Below, one piece after another: positions 14,843 through 24,599 of a stretch of DNA of 51,875 nucleotides (positions are counted from its first letter, which is position 1; each line of letters starts with the position of its first letter). Location of the stretch: the NCBI GenBank assembly GCA_902627635.1, contig CACOKA010000004.1, positions 1-51,875 on the forward strand, written 5' to 3'. The notes beneath the pieces were generated by a model. It saw nothing but the letters and a program-made list of their open reading frames with translations, was not told where the DNA came from and did no database searches. The translations under genes and the position numbers were made by a program. Source of the DNA: an uncultured Candidatus Actinomarina sp. GTDB taxonomy: Bacteria; Actinomycetota; Acidimicrobiia; Actinomarinales; Actinomarinaceae.

Positions 14843-14915
14843 TGGGTCGCCGGGGACTTGAACCCCGAACCTGCGGATTAAGAGTCCGTTGCTCTGCCAA
14901 TTGAGCTAGCGACCC
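14843..14915 (-). tRNA. tRNA-Lys(CTT)
   Basis: Minus strand: acceptor GGGTCGC/GCGACCC, D-arm AGCTCAATTGGCAGAGC, anticodon loop CTCTTAA (anticodon CTT) and T-loop TTCAAGT. CCA is not encoded. It is co-transcribed with tRNA-Leu, 11 bp apart, and divergent from the four plus-strand tRNAs. Confidence 0.95.
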
Positions 14916-15010
14916 TTTTTACAGATTAACTTAACTCATAATACTTAACTATAAATTTTTTGATTTATTGTTTCCATAAAAGCGTTATCATGGAACAATA
15001 ATTAGACGTG

Positions 15011-15085
15011 CGGGCTGTGGCTCAGCTTGGCTAGAGCGCCTGCTTTGGGAGCAGGAGGTCGTGAGTTCGAATCTCACCAGCCCGA
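15011..15085 (+). tRNA. tRNA-Pro(TGG)
   Basis: Acceptor CGGGCTG/CAGCCCG, anticodon stem CCTGC/GCAGG around TTTGGGA (anticodon TGG), T-loop TTCGAAT, discriminator A. First of a four-tRNA plus-strand array directly before tig. CCA is not encoded. Confidence 0.95.
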
Positions 15086-15090
15086 CTAGC

Positions 15091-15161
15091 GCGGGTGTAG
15101 CTTAATGGCAAAGCTCCAGCCTTCCAAGCTGGCTATGAGGGTTCGATTCCCTTCACCCGCT
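15091..15161 (+). tRNA. tRNA-Gly(TCC)
   Basis: Acceptor GCGGGTG/CACCCGC, anticodon stem CCAGC/GCTGG around CTTCCAA (anticodon TCC), T-loop TTCGATT. The discriminator T73 is usual for bacterial tRNA-Gly. CCA is not encoded. Confidence 0.95.
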
Positions 15162-15167
15162 CAAGAG

Positions 15168-15241
15168 GCTCTCGTAGCTCAAATGGATAGAGCAACAGAC
15201 TTCTAATCTGTAGGTTATAGGTTCGAGTCCTATCGAGAGCG
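15168..15241 (+). tRNA. tRNA-Arg(TCT)
   Basis: Acceptor GCTCTCG/CGAGAGC, anticodon stem ACAGA/TCTGT around CTTCTAA (anticodon TCT, reading AGA, a major Arg codon in these genes), T-loop TTCGAGT, discriminator G. CCA is not encoded. Confidence 0.95.
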
Positions 15242-15245
15242 CCGT

Positions 15246-15321
15246 GGTGATCGTAGCTCAGTTTGGTTAGAGCGCCTGGTTGTGGTCCAGGAGGTCGCGG
15301 GTTCGAATCCCGTCGGTCACC
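15246..15321 (+). tRNA. tRNA-His(GTG)
   Basis: Anticodon stem CCTGG/CCAGG around TTGTGGT (anticodon GTG). The acceptor GTGATCG/CGGTCAC carries an extra encoded G at -1 (15246) opposite C73 (15321), the identity feature of tRNA-His. CCA is not encoded. It lies 20 bp before the trigger factor start. Confidence 0.94.
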
Positions 15322-15331
15322 CACCTTATTT

Positions 15332-15336
15332 AGGAG
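15332..15336 (+). promoter_or_regulatory. Shine-Dalgarno AGGAG fixing the tig TTG start
   Basis: AGGAG lies 5 nt before TTG at 15342. The frame is open further upstream, but that part is tRNA-His, so this ribosome binding site decides the start. Confidence 0.7.
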
Positions 15337-15341
15337 AACAA

Positions 15342-16658
15342 TTGAAATATAAAATAAAAAATACGAGTGATTTCGAGAAAGAACTTGATCTAAAAGTAGA
15401 CAATAAAGACCTCGAAGAATACAAAGATGTGGCAATAAAGAGAATTTCTAAGAATTTAAAAATAAAAGGTTTTAGACCCGGAAAAATACCACCTAATATC
15501 GTCACAAGGGAAGTTGGTGAAGACGCCATAAACGAAGAGGCAATAGAACTGTTCTTACCAGAGAAACTGTTTTCAATCCTAAAGGATGAAGAGATAAATC
15601 CAGCAACAAGACCAGTAATTAAGAAAATTGAAAAGAAAGAAAAAAACTTTGAAATTGATGTACTGATTACTCTCTGGCCTAAATTATCTAAACTTCCAAA
15701 ACTAGAACAAGAGGTTGAAGTAGAGTCTATAAAACCAACAGAAGAAGAACTTGACGATCAGATAGATAGGGTAAGAACCCAGTTTGCGGAAGTTTCAAAA
15801 GTTGAAAGACCAGTTCAATCAGGTGATTATGCGCTAGTGAATATCTCTGCAAAAAAAAATAATAATGATCTGAAAGATTTTAACTTTCAAGATTATCTTT
15901 ACGAAGTTGGATCCAACACTTTGACTGCTCAACTTGATTCAAAATTGGAGGCAGTATCTCCTGGAGCAATCGTAAAATTTAATGAAAATCTTCCACAACT
16001 AGGGGAGGAAAATGTTGAGGTTACAGTTCTCGTAAAAGAAGTAAGAGAAAAAATTCTTCCAGACTTAACAGATGAATGGGTTTCAGAAACTACTGAGTTC
16101 GATGACATTAAAAATCTAAAAGAAGAGCTAGAGAAAAATATTGAGATGATTAAGAAAAGACAGGTAGCTTCTCAGTACCAAGCAGAATTAACAAACAAGC
16201 TCATTGAAGAAGCAAAAATTGACCTACCAGAACAGTTAGTGATTGCTGAAATGGATAGTATTCTTCAAAACTTCATTAACGAGTTGGCACAAAATAATAT
16301 AAAGTTAGAAGATTATTTTCAGGTCACTGGACTTACAGAGGAAACTTTACGTGAAGATCTAAATAAACAAGCCACAAGAAACTTAACGATGGTCGTCATA
16401 CTAGATAAGGTTATTGAGGATTTAGACATCAAGCTTGAAGATGAAGATAACGCCGTAATTGATGAACATATGAAATCACATGATAACGAAGATGACGTTG
16501 AAAACGCTACCCACAGACTTAATCTTGAGGCAGAATCCCTAAGAAATAAGGCAATGATTCATGTTTTGAAGTCAGGATCGTCAGTAGACAAAAATGGTGA
16601 AAAAGTATATCTTCAAGATGTGTACAATCAAGATACAGATACAAGAGAGGAAGAATAA
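15342..16658 (+). CDS. tig: trigger factor, ribosome-associated chaperone and peptidyl-prolyl isomerase
   Basis: Binds the ribosome exit tunnel through L23 and shields nascent chains. The 438-residue protein starts [18 protein letters not shown]. The ribosome-binding signature GFRPGKIP is at about residues 43-50, followed by a degenerate PPIase (FKBP-like) middle domain at about 150-235 and a helical C-terminal substrate-binding domain rich in acidic residues. The longest frame begins inside tRNA-His; the true start is TTG 15342, which has AGGAG 5 nt upstream. In the FKBP-like part several typical aromatic active-site residues appear replaced, so isomerase activity is uncertain. ClpP begins one base after its stop. 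Confidence 0.92.
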   Translation: MKYKIKNTSDFEKELDLKVDNKDLEEYKDVAIKRISKNLKIKGFRPGKIPPNIVTREVGEDAINEEAIELFLPEKLFSILKDEEINPATRPVIKKIEKKEKNFEIDVLITLWPKLSKLPKLEQEVEVESIKPTEEELDDQIDRVRTQFAEVSKVERPVQSGDYALVNISAKKNNNDLKDFNFQDYLYEVGSNTLTAQLDSKLEAVSPGAIVKFNENLPQLGEENVEVTVLVKEVREKILPDLTDEWVSETTEFDDIKNLKEELEKNIEMIKKRQVASQYQAELTNKLIEEAKIDLPEQLVIAEMDSILQNFINELAQNNIKLEDYFQVTGLTEETLREDLNKQATRNLTMVVILDKVIEDLDIKLEDEDNAVIDEHMKSHDNEDDVENATHRLNLEAESLRNKAMIHVLKSGSSVDKNGEKVYLQDVYNQDTDTREEE

Positions 16659-16659
16659 C

Positions 16660-17277
16660 ATGAAAAAAGAGCCTTCAAATTATGTTGTACCTACAGTTAT
16701 TGAGAATACAAATAGAGGCGAGAGAGCTTTCGATATTTATTCAAGGCTTTTAAAAGATAGAATTATATTTCTTGGCACTCCTATTGATGATGGAGTAGCA
16801 AATCTAATAATGGCACAGCTTTTACATTTAGAGTCAGAAGATCCAGAGAAAGATATCTACGTATATATCAACTCTCCAGGAGGATCCATTACCTCATTGT
16901 TTGCAATCTATGACACAATGAAATACATCAAGCCAGATGTTGCAACTGTTTGTATGGGACTTGCTGCTTCAGCGGGTGCTGTAATTTTAGCTGGTGGAAC
17001 CCCAGGTAAAAGATACTCACTTCCACATGCAAGAATTATGTTACATCAACCAGCTGGTGGGGCAGAAGGCACCTCAAAAGACATCGAAATCCAAGCAAAG
17101 TTGATAACAGACATGAGAAACCAAATAAATGGACTTTTGGCAGATTTTACCAAAAAAGACATTGAACAAATCGCTGTTGATACCGATAGAGATTTCTGGA
17201 TGACTGCGCAAGAAGCGTTGGAATACGGTATAGTAGATGAAGTACTAACTCAAAGGGAGTTAGCAGACAAAAAATAA
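16660..17277 (+). CDS. clpP: ATP-dependent Clp protease proteolytic subunit
   Basis: A serine protease forming a double heptameric barrel that degrades proteins fed by ClpX. Of 205 residues, catalytic Ser104 is in GLAASAGA, His129 is in MLHQP, and the Asp lies in the DTDRD segment (174-178). YINSPGGSI precedes the active site. The reading frame is open to 16594 inside tig, but ATG 16660 has GAGGAAG upstream and gives the usual N-terminus. It sits between tig and clpX as in many bacteria. Only one clpP is in this window, whereas many actinobacteria have a clpP1-clpP2 pair at this spot. Confidence 0.95.
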   Translation: MKKEPSNYVVPTVIENTNRGERAFDIYSRLLKDRIIFLGTPIDDGVANLIMAQLLHLESEDPEKDIYVYINSPGGSITSLFAIYDTMKYIKPDVATVCMGLAASAGAVILAGGTPGKRYSLPHARIMLHQPAGGAEGTSKDIEIQAKLITDMRNQINGLLADFTKKDIEQIAVDTDRDFWMTAQEALEYGIVDEVLTQRELADKK

Positions 17278-17292
17278 CAACAGGGTAAGGTT

Positions 17293-18561
17293 ATGGCTAA
17301 TAAAGAATCATCAACTGATCCGTTAAAGTGTAGTTTTTGTGGAAAATCACAAAAACAAGTAATTAAACTCATCGCCGGTCCAGGCGTCTATATTTGTGAC
17401 GAGTGTATTGAGCTTTGTGTCGAAATCATTGAAGAAGAAAAAGTTGAAACCCTTGAAGCTACAAGTGAGACACATTTACCTCTACCAAAAGAAATCAACC
17501 ATGCTCTAAATGAATTTGTTATTGGTCAAGCTGAAGCTAAAAAAACTTTATCTGTTGCAGTCTATAACCACTACAAGAGAATTTATAAAGATGATGATAA
17601 GAATGATGATCTTGAAATCCAAAAATCTAATGTACTGATACTTGGCCCTACCGGAAGCGGTAAGACACTTTTAGCTCAAACTTTGGCAAAGATACTTCAA
17701 GTTCCTTTTGCAATCGCAGATGCTACAACGTTGACTGAAGCTGGTTATGTTGGTGAAGATGTTGAAAACATCTTATTAACTTTGATTCAAGCTGCAGACT
17801 TCGATATTAAAAAGGCAGAAAAAGGGATAATCTACATTGATGAAATAGACAAAATTACGAGAAAATCAGATAATCCTTCAATTACAAGAGATGTGTCTGG
17901 AGAAGGCGTACAACAAGCTTTACTTAAAATTTTAGAAGGCACCACTGCACAAGTACCTCCTCAAGGGGGTAGAAAACATCCTCAACAAGAATATTTACAA
18001 ATTGATACATCAAACATCTTATTCATTGTCGGTGGAGCATTTGATGGACTTGATCAGATAATTGGAAAAAGGCTTGGAGACAACTCTATAGGATTTAACA
18101 CAAACTTGAACAATAAAGATAAGGTCAATGAAAGTACAATTTTTGATAATGTTGAGCCAAAAGATCTAAGAAGATATGGTTTGATACCAGAGTTTATTGG
18201 AAGACTTCCAGTTGTAACAAGTGTTAATGAATTAGATAAAGAAGCATTAATCAAAATACTTGTAGAACCAAAAAATGCAATTACCAAACAATTCAAAAAA
18301 ATCTTTGAGTTGGATGATGTAGACCTTACATTTACAGATGGTGCTCTTGAGGCAATGGCCGAACTTGCTCTTGAAAGAAAAACTGGAGCTAGAGGGCTGA
18401 GATCAATAATTGAAAAATTACTACTTGATGAAATGTTTGAAGCACCATCAAGAAAAGATATTGAAAAAATCATTATTGATAAGGAAAATGTTGTTGATGA
18501 CATTCAACCAAAGATGGTTCTAAAACAAAGCAAAGACAAAAAAGACTCTAAACCAGCCTGA
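17293..18561 (+). CDS. clpX: ATP-dependent Clp protease ATP-binding subunit ClpX
   Basis: An AAA+ unfoldase that recognises tagged substrates and threads them into ClpP. 422 residues: an N-terminal zinc finger with Cys13, Cys16, Cys35 and Cys38; Walker A GPTGSGKT (118-125); Walker B IIYIDEID; the substrate-gripping pore motif region EAGYVGED; the sensor segment in FIGRLPV; and a C-terminal small domain with [10 protein letters not shown]. It lies 15 bp after clpP and 4 bp before valS in the tig-clpP-clpX-valS-folC-ndk transcription unit. Confidence 0.97.
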   Translation: MANKESSTDPLKCSFCGKSQKQVIKLIAGPGVYICDECIELCVEIIEEEKVETLEATSETHLPLPKEINHALNEFVIGQAEAKKTLSVAVYNHYKRIYKDDDKNDDLEIQKSNVLILGPTGSGKTLLAQTLAKILQVPFAIADATTLTEAGYVGEDVENILLTLIQAADFDIKKAEKGIIYIDEIDKITRKSDNPSITRDVSGEGVQQALLKILEGTTAQVPPQGGRKHPQQEYLQIDTSNILFIVGGAFDGLDQIIGKRLGDNSIGFNTNLNNKDKVNESTIFDNVEPKDLRRYGLIPEFIGRLPVVTSVNELDKEALIKILVEPKNAITKQFKKIFELDDVDLTFTDGALEAMAELALERKTGARGLRSIIEKLLLDEMFEAPSRKDIEKIIIDKENVVDDIQPKMVLKQSKDKKDSKPA

Positions 18562-18565
18562 GTCT

Positions 18566-21163
18566 ATGCTTGAAGATTCATATGAGCCATTAAGTATTGA
18601 GCAAAAATGGCAATCAGAGTGGGAATTAAAAAATCAATTCAAACCAGTTGAATCTGATAAACAATTTTCGATTGTAATACCACCTCCAAATGTAACTGGC
18701 TCATTGCATATGGGCCATGCGTTAGAACATTCAATAATTGATGTGATTGTACGTATAAAAAGACTTCAGGGATTTGAAACATTGTGGGTTCCAGGAACTG
18801 ATCATGCAGGAATCATTACACAACTACTTGTCGAAAATGAATTATCTGAAAAAGGTCTTTCAAAAGAGGATGTTGGTCGTGAGAATTTCATTTCAAAAGT
18901 ATGGGAGTGGAAAGAAAAATCAGGTGAAAACATATCAGGACAGATGAAGAAACTAGGTATGAGTTGTGATTGGTCAAGGGAGAGATTCACAATGGATGAA
19001 GGGTTATCAGCAGCTGTTAGACAAGTTTTTGTAACCCTCTATGACTCTGGTTTTATTTATAAAGGTTCAAGAATGGTTAATTGGGATACAAAACTAATGT
19101 CTGCAGTCTCAGACCTTGAGGTCAATCTTGAGGAACAAACTGGCAAACTCTGGAGTGTTAAATATAAATGCGGTGATGAATTTATCACAATCGCTACTAC
19201 TAGACCAGAGACTATTCTTGCTGATACGGCTGTTGCAGTTAACCCTGATGATGAAAGATATAAGAGCTTTATAGGAAAAACAGCAATTATCCCAATCGTA
19301 AATAGAGAGGTTCCGATAATCGCTGATGAGTATGTAGACACAGAATTTGGTTCTGGATGTGTAAAGATAACACCTGCACATGATTTTAATGATTATGAGA
19401 TCGGCTTGAAACATAATCTAGAAGTCATATCTTGCATGAAGTTAGATGGAACAATGTCTGATGATGATTTTATGCCAGAAAATTATAAAAATTTAGATAG
19501 ATTTGAAGCAAGAGACCAGATAGTGAATGAGTTATCTCAATTAGGCTTCCTTGTCTCCGCTGATGATCACGTAATCCAATTACCAAAAGGAGATAGATCA
19601 AAAAGCATACTTGAACCAATGATCACAGATCAATGGTTTGTAAAGACAAAAGAGTTGGCTGATAGAGGTATCACTGAAGTTGAGAATGAAAATATGAAGT
19701 TTATTCCAAAAAATTGGGAGAAAACTTATTTTGAGTGGATGTACAACATACAAGATTGGTGTATTTCTAGACAAATTTGGTGGGGTCATCAGATTCCGGC
19801 ATGGTATGACGAGGATGGAAACATCTATGTAGCTACGACTGAATCAGAGGTTAGAGAAAAATATAAACTCTCAGATGACTTGAAACTATCCCAAGATAAA
19901 GATGTTTTGGATACTTGGTTTTCATCAGCATTATGGCCATTCTCCACTCTAGGTTGGCCTAAGGAAAGTACGGATTTAAAGAAATACTATCCAACCTCAT
20001 TATTGGTAACAGGTTTTGACATAATCTTTTTCTGGGTAGCCAGAATGATAATGATGGGCTTGAATTTTAATGACGATGTCCCGTTCAAGGATATATTGAT
20101 TCATGGGCTGGTAAGAGATTCTAAAGGTAGAAAAATGTCAAAGAGTTTAAAAAATACAATTGATCCATTGGAGCTATCTGAAAAACATGGTGCAGATGCA
20201 TTACGCTTCTCATTAATAGAGAAAGCAGCTCCAGGACAAGATGTTCCTTTTGATGAAGAGTGGACAATTGCTGCAAAGAAATTTGGAAATAAACTATGGA
20301 ATGCTGCAAAGTTTGTCCACTTGTACTCCCCAGAAGAAAAAAGAATTGATGAAATTAAAGAAATAACTTGTCCCGAAAACGTATGGATTGTCTCTAGATT
20401 TGATGAAGTCCTAGCTGAATTTAATGAATTATTTGAAAAATATAAAATTTCAGATGCATATAAGCTAATTTACAATTTTGTCTGGTCAGATTTGTTTGAT
20501 TGGTATTTTGAGTTTTCCAAAAACCTAATTGATGATGAGAAAACAAAAGATGAGACTATGTTTGTACTTAGAAGTACATTTTTAAAAAGCATAAAAATAT
20601 TGAATCCTGCAATGCCTCACATAACTGAAGAAATTTGGTCAACCTTTGAAGACGATCTTTTAATAAACAACATTTGGCCTGAAGTTGAAGGCAAAGAGTT
20701 GAACCCCGAGGCTAACGACGTCGAAAATTTGAAAGAAGTTATTTCTCAAATAAGAAATTTCAAAGCTACCTATCAATTAAAAAATAAAGAAATATTAAAA
20801 CTTAATTCAAGTAAAGATGTAGGTCCTTGGTTTACAAAACAGCTAAAAAACATTGGCAATGTAGAATTAAATCTTAATTCACCAGAGGATAAAGATAAAA
20901 AACAAGTAGTTTTTCAATCAGGAAACTATGAATTTTATCTTTTAGCCGAAGACTATATCGATATTGATGTAGAAATTAAAAAGCTAGACAAGAAAATTGA
21001 AGATCTCTCTAAAACACTAGCTGTCTCTAGATCGAGATTAGAAAATGATAAATTTATTAAAAATGCAAAAGAAGAATTAATTGAAAAAGAAAAACAAAAT
21101 GTTATTGAAGTTGAAAACGAGATAGAGCTACTAAAACAGACACGGGATCAATTCAGTGTCTGA
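18566..21163 (+). CDS. valS: valine-tRNA ligase
   Basis: A class I aminoacyl-tRNA synthetase charging tRNA-Val. 865 residues. The HIGH-type motif HMGH is at 48-51 (in PPPNVTGSLHMGH) and KMSKS is at 523-527. The CP1 editing domain carries TTRPETILADTAVAV and GSGCVKITPAHD. The WIVSRFDEVLAEF segment opens the anticodon-binding domain. The C-terminal 70 residues form the predicted Val-arm coiled coil (IDVEIKKLDKKIEDLSKTL). It overlaps folC by 8 bases. The position between clpX and folC is typical of actinobacteria. Confidence 0.97.
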   Translation: MLEDSYEPLSIEQKWQSEWELKNQFKPVESDKQFSIVIPPPNVTGSLHMGHALEHSIIDVIVRIKRLQGFETLWVPGTDHAGIITQLLVENELSEKGLSKEDVGRENFISKVWEWKEKSGENISGQMKKLGMSCDWSRERFTMDEGLSAAVRQVFVTLYDSGFIYKGSRMVNWDTKLMSAVSDLEVNLEEQTGKLWSVKYKCGDEFITIATTRPETILADTAVAVNPDDERYKSFIGKTAIIPIVNREVPIIADEYVDTEFGSGCVKITPAHDFNDYEIGLKHNLEVISCMKLDGTMSDDDFMPENYKNLDRFEARDQIVNELSQLGFLVSADDHVIQLPKGDRSKSILEPMITDQWFVKTKELADRGITEVENENMKFIPKNWEKTYFEWMYNIQDWCISRQIWWGHQIPAWYDEDGNIYVATTESEVREKYKLSDDLKLSQDKDVLDTWFSSALWPFSTLGWPKESTDLKKYYPTSLLVTGFDIIFFWVARMIMMGLNFNDDVPFKDILIHGLVRDSKGRKMSKSLKNTIDPLELSEKHGADALRFSLIEKAAPGQDVPFDEEWTIAAKKFGNKLWNAAKFVHLYSPEEKRIDEIKEITCPENVWIVSRFDEVLAEFNELFEKYKISDAYKLIYNFVWSDLFDWYFEFSKNLIDDEKTKDETMFVLRSTFLKSIKILNPAMPHITEEIWSTFEDDLLINNIWPEVEGKELNPEANDVENLKEVISQIRNFKATYQLKNKEILKLNSSKDVGPWFTKQLKNIGNVELNLNSPEDKDKKQVVFQSGNYEFYLLAEDYIDIDVEIKKLDKKIEDLSKTLAVSRSRLENDKFIKNAKEELIEKEKQNVIEVENEIELLKQTRDQFSV

Positions 21164-22310
21164 TGAATTCAAGATATATCTAAATTCAAAAATTGGAAAA
21201 AGAAATAAAAATTTAGAAGTCCTAGCTTCTTTTTTCGAAAGTAACGAACTTGAAATTTTAAAGGAAAAGTCAATATCTATTGTTGGTACTAATGGCAAAA
21301 CATCCTCTGCATTTTATTTAAATGAAATTTTCACAAAGAATGACATCTCATCTGTTTTATTTACTTCTCCTCATTTGGTTGACGTAAATGAGCGAATAAA
21401 GATAAACAATGAAGTAATTTCAGATGAAGAGATTTCATTCTACATGGATGATTTAAAACAATTTGAATCTAAAAATAACATTGAACTTGCATATTTCGAG
21501 ATACTTTTTCTTACAAGTTGTAAATTATTTTTAGAAAGTAAAGCTGATTATTTTATTGTGGAGGCAGGTATTGGTGGATTATATGACACTACATCGATAT
21601 TAAATGTAGATACAGTCTGTATTACTAACGTTAATTATGATCATATGGATTTGTTAGGTGATTCGTTAGAAGAGATTTTCCATCAAAAAATCCAAATATC
21701 AGATAATCCAAAACGTATTATTTTTGGTGATCCTAATTTATATAAAGTTCATAAAACTTATGTGCATGATAAGTTTGATTTAACTGATAAAGATATATAT
21801 TTGAATGATTTAGAAAGTCAAAACAGGATGAATCTTAATTTTGGAACAGCATTAAAAATATTTGAATCAATCATTACCAATTTTCATGAAGACAAAACCA
21901 GTACTGTAGAAAGCTATCCCAAAGTTCCAGGGAGGTTTGAAGAAGTTTCAGAAAATCCTATAAAAATTATTGATGGAGCCCATAATGCTTCAAGCTTTGA
22001 GACACTTGTTAGTTTTATAGAGGAGAACCACTCAACACGTGATTTTGATATATACATTGGAATGAAAAAGGGAAAAAATATTATTGAATTTATGAATAAA
22101 ATTTTTACAAAAAATTTTAATCAAATTTATCTTATTGAAAATGATTCATTCTTTGAACAAACTAAAACATCAGATTTTGAGAATTATTTTAATGCAAATG
22201 GACTTACCTATAAGGTAGCAACTATCGGTGATTTTTATACATCAAAGAACCCATCTATATTGACGGGAAGTTTATATTTAGTTGGTAAATATAAAAAGGA
22301 ATATTCATGA
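21156..22310 (+). CDS. folC: bifunctional folylpolyglutamate/dihydrofolate synthase
   Basis: A Mur-ligase-family enzyme that adds glutamate to (tetrahydro)folate and, in the bifunctional form, to dihydropteroate. 384 residues, shorter than the usual 420-450. The P-loop GTNGKTS is at 44-50, SPHLVDVNERIKIN binds folate, EAGIGGLYDTT and TNVNYDHMDLLG are conserved Mur-fold motifs, and PGRFEEV and DGAHNASS lie in the C-terminal domain. It starts 8 bases inside valS and overlaps ndk by 4 (ATGA). Confidence 0.92.
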   Translation: MSDEFKIYLNSKIGKRNKNLEVLASFFESNELEILKEKSISIVGTNGKTSSAFYLNEIFTKNDISSVLFTSPHLVDVNERIKINNEVISDEEISFYMDDLKQFESKNNIELAYFEILFLTSCKLFLESKADYFIVEAGIGGLYDTTSILNVDTVCITNVNYDHMDLLGDSLEEIFHQKIQISDNPKRIIFGDPNLYKVHKTYVHDKFDLTDKDIYLNDLESQNRMNLNFGTALKIFESIITNFHEDKTSTVESYPKVPGRFEEVSENPIKIIDGAHNASSFETLVSFIEENHSTRDFDIYIGMKKGKNIIEFMNKIFTKNFNQIYLIENDSFFEQTKTSDFENYFNANGLTYKVATIGDFYTSKNPSILTGSLYLVGKYKKEYS

Positions 22311-22705
22311 AAACTTTCTTTATGGTAAAACCAGATGGTGTAAAAAGAAATATTGTTGGACAAGTAATTGACCGCGTTGAGCAAGAGGGATTTAAAATAA
22401 CAAAAATGAAAATGATGATTATAACTACAGAGCTTGCAGAGCAACACTATGGTGAACACAAAGATAAACCATTCTTCCAAGATTTAGTTTCCTTCATAAC
22501 AAGTGGCCCAGTTGTAGCCATGGAAGTTGAAGGAGAAAATGCTGTAAGTGAAGTTAGAAGAATAATGGGTGCCACAAATCCTGCTGACGCAGACCCTGGC
22601 ACAATAAGAGCAGATTTTGCAACCAAACTAGAAGAAAATGTAGTGCATGGTTCTGATTCAGAAGAGAGTGCTGAGAGAGAATTAGGTCTTTTCTTTAACA
22701 ATTAA
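22307..22705 (+). CDS. ndk: nucleoside diphosphate kinase
   Basis: Transfers the terminal phosphate from ATP to nucleoside diphosphates through a phosphohistidine. 132 residues. The start is TFFMVKPDGVKRN, the nucleotide-binding segment is GATNPADADPGTIRADF, and the active-site histidine is in NVVHGSDS (about residue 112), followed by AERELGLFF. The length and motif spacing are standard. It is the last gene of the tig-ndk unit; a 44-bp gap with no recognisable terminator precedes mreB. Confidence 0.96.
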   Translation: MKTFFMVKPDGVKRNIVGQVIDRVEQEGFKITKMKMMIITTELAEQHYGEHKDKPFFQDLVSFITSGPVVAMEVEGENAVSEVRRIMGATNPADADPGTIRADFATKLEENVVHGSDSEESAERELGLFFNN

Positions 22706-22749
22706 ATTTCTATTTAATTTGATTATTCAGTCTATTAATCTAGATATAC

Positions 22750-23793
22750 ATGGCTGGAATTAATTTAAGAAGATCGCTTTTTGGTGGCAACGACATCGCT
22801 ATTGATTTAGGAACTGCCAACACTCTGATATATGTCAAAGGCGTTGGAGTGATGGTTGATGAACCTACGTTGATAGCTGTAAATAAAGAGGATGGCTCAA
22901 TCCTTACTGTTGGGGAAGAGGCAAAAAACTTAGTAGGTCGCGTCCCCGATTCAATAAAATTAATTAAACCTCTAAGAGATGGAGTGATTTCAGAAATCGA
23001 AATGGCCGAAGAACTTGTAAAAACCTTACTAACAAGAGCAATAGGAAGGTCCTATTCAAGACCAAGAATTGTTATGTGTGTTCCAAATGGTGTTACCAGC
23101 GTAGAACAAAGATCCATAGAGACTGCTGCTCACGCTACAGGTGCATCTGAAGTTTATACCGTTGAAGAGCCAATGGCAGCTGCAATTGGTGCAGGTCTAC
23201 AAATTTATGAACCTTTTGGAAATATGGTCATTGACATTGGGGGAGGAACAACAGAAATTGCTGTTATTTCAATGGGAGACATAGTAAATGCAAACTCTGT
23301 AAGAGTTGGTGGAGAGGATATGACGGATAGATTAATTGAGTGGTTAAGAACAGAACATTCTATGTTGGTGGATGAAGGAATTGCTGAATCACTCAAGCAT
23401 GCAATCGGATCTGCTTATCAATACGACAAAGAACCACAAGTTACAGTAACGGGTCGAGATATTGTAAAAGGTGTCCCAAAACAAGTTTTACTAGAGGCCT
23501 CAGATGTTAGAAATGCACTGAGTCCAGTGGTACAAGATATTATTGAGGCAGTAAGAATGTCTCTTTCCCAAACTCCACCTGCGCTAGTTTCGGATATAGA
23601 TAAATACGGTGCATGGTTAACTGGTGGCGGCTCTCTGTTAAAGCAATTGGATAGGAAGATAGCAGAAGAACTTGGTATTCCAATCAATATGACAGAAGAT
23701 CCTTTAAGTACAGTTGTTGTAGGTTCAGGCATATGTTTAGAGAGATTTGATGACTACAAATCTGTACTCAAATCATCTCCAAAACCTAACTAA
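22750..23793 (+). CDS. mreB: rod shape-determining protein MreB
   Basis: A bacterial actin that forms membrane-associated filaments directing lateral cell-wall synthesis. 347 residues with the actin-fold phosphate-1 motif AIDLGTANTLIYVKG, phosphate-2 motif VIDIGGGTTEIAVIS and adenosine motif LTGGGSLLKQLD. It heads the mreB-mreC-mreD-mrdA-rodA operon. A TAnnnT hexamer (TAATCT, 22736-22741) lies 8 nt before the ATG, slightly longer than the 6-7 nt spacing at other leaderless-type starts, so the promoter is uncertain. Confidence 0.97.
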   Translation: MAGINLRRSLFGGNDIAIDLGTANTLIYVKGVGVMVDEPTLIAVNKEDGSILTVGEEAKNLVGRVPDSIKLIKPLRDGVISEIEMAEELVKTLLTRAIGRSYSRPRIVMCVPNGVTSVEQRSIETAAHATGASEVYTVEEPMAAAIGAGLQIYEPFGNMVIDIGGGTTEIAVISMGDIVNANSVRVGGEDMTDRLIEWLRTEHSMLVDEGIAESLKHAIGSAYQYDKEPQVTVTGRDIVKGVPKQVLLEASDVRNALSPVVQDIIEAVRMSLSQTPPALVSDIDKYGAWLTGGGSLLKQLDRKIAEELGIPINMTEDPLSTVVVGSGICLERFDDYKSVLKSSPKPN

Positions 23794-23795
23794 AT

Positions 23796-24599
23796 ATGAA
23801 AGATGGAAATCTAAGAGTAAGAAACTACATTATTTACATTATTTTTATATTGTTTTCTTTTTCTATAATGGTTTTAGACTTTTTTTCAAACCAAGAAATA
23901 TCATCAAATATTTCAAAAAGAATGAATTTTTTGATTCCTTCAAACGTAAATTTTCCAGATTATTTGGAATTTTTTGATACTGAATTGTTCCAAACAAGAA
24001 ATAATTTGATAAATGAAAACATACGTCTTAAGAATGAAGTTTTAGAATTAAGAAAATTAAAAATAGAAAACGACCTCTTGAAAGAGGAACTAGATGCTAA
24101 TAAAAATCTTATCGAAACTGTTGATTCCGCAAATTATTTTTATATAAAAACTACAGCATTCATTAGAAATAATGAAAATAAATATCTTGTATCAGGAGGT
24201 TATGATAAAAATTTTGAAAAGAACGACATTGTTATCAATAAAGAGGGCTTTGTAGTCGGATTCGTAGATAAAATTTTCCAAAATCACTCTGAAATTATTT
24301 TTTTAGACGATGTCGATTTTTCAATGCCAGGTTTAGATAGATTTGGAAATGAATATTTAATACAAAGCAATGGAAGTCAATTGTCGGTATATACAACATC
24401 AGTAAATGAATTAACCGCAAATATTGACTTCATATTTACGGCTTCTATATTTGATCAGCCAGGAAGATTCCCCATTGTATCTTTATCAGATGCAAAAATC
24501 AGAGTTGATGACAATAAAATATCTTCAAATATAGATATAGAAGAAATAAGTTTTTCCTTTACCGATATTTACATAGTTAAGACAAATGATTTACCTTAG
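23796..24599 (+). CDS. mreC: rod shape-determining protein MreC
   Basis: A bitopic membrane protein linking MreB to the periplasmic elongation machinery. 267 residues: a short cytoplasmic start, one membrane helix at about residues 11-29 (IIYIIFILFSFSIMVLDFF), a coiled coil at about 66-100 (ENIRLKNEVLELRKLKIEN) and a beta-rich C-terminal domain including VSGGYDKNFEKNDIVINKEG, which matches the family's 'd.G..dGv..g..V....GlvG' pattern. It starts 3 bp after the mreB stop and overlaps mreD by 14 bases. Confidence 0.88.
   Translation: MKDGNLRVRNYIIYIIFILFSFSIMVLDFFSNQEISSNISKRMNFLIPSNVNFPDYLEFFDTELFQTRNNLINENIRLKNEVLELRKLKIENDLLKEELDANKNLIETVDSANYFYIKTTAFIRNNENKYLVSGGYDKNFEKNDIVINKEGFVVGFVDKIFQNHSEIIFLDDVDFSMPGLDRFGNEYLIQSNGSQLSVYTTSVNELTANIDFIFTASIFDQPGRFPIVSLSDAKIRVDDNKISSNIDIEEISFSFTDIYIVKTNDLP

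Noticed and set aside
15282-15341. ATG start for trigger factor at 15282
   Set aside because: It falls inside tRNA-His. TTG 15342 with AGGAG upstream gives the family's N-terminus.
14703-15435. Minus-strand reading frames across the tRNA cluster
   Set aside because: They are open only because they cross structured tRNA sequence; no start signal or protein-like composition.
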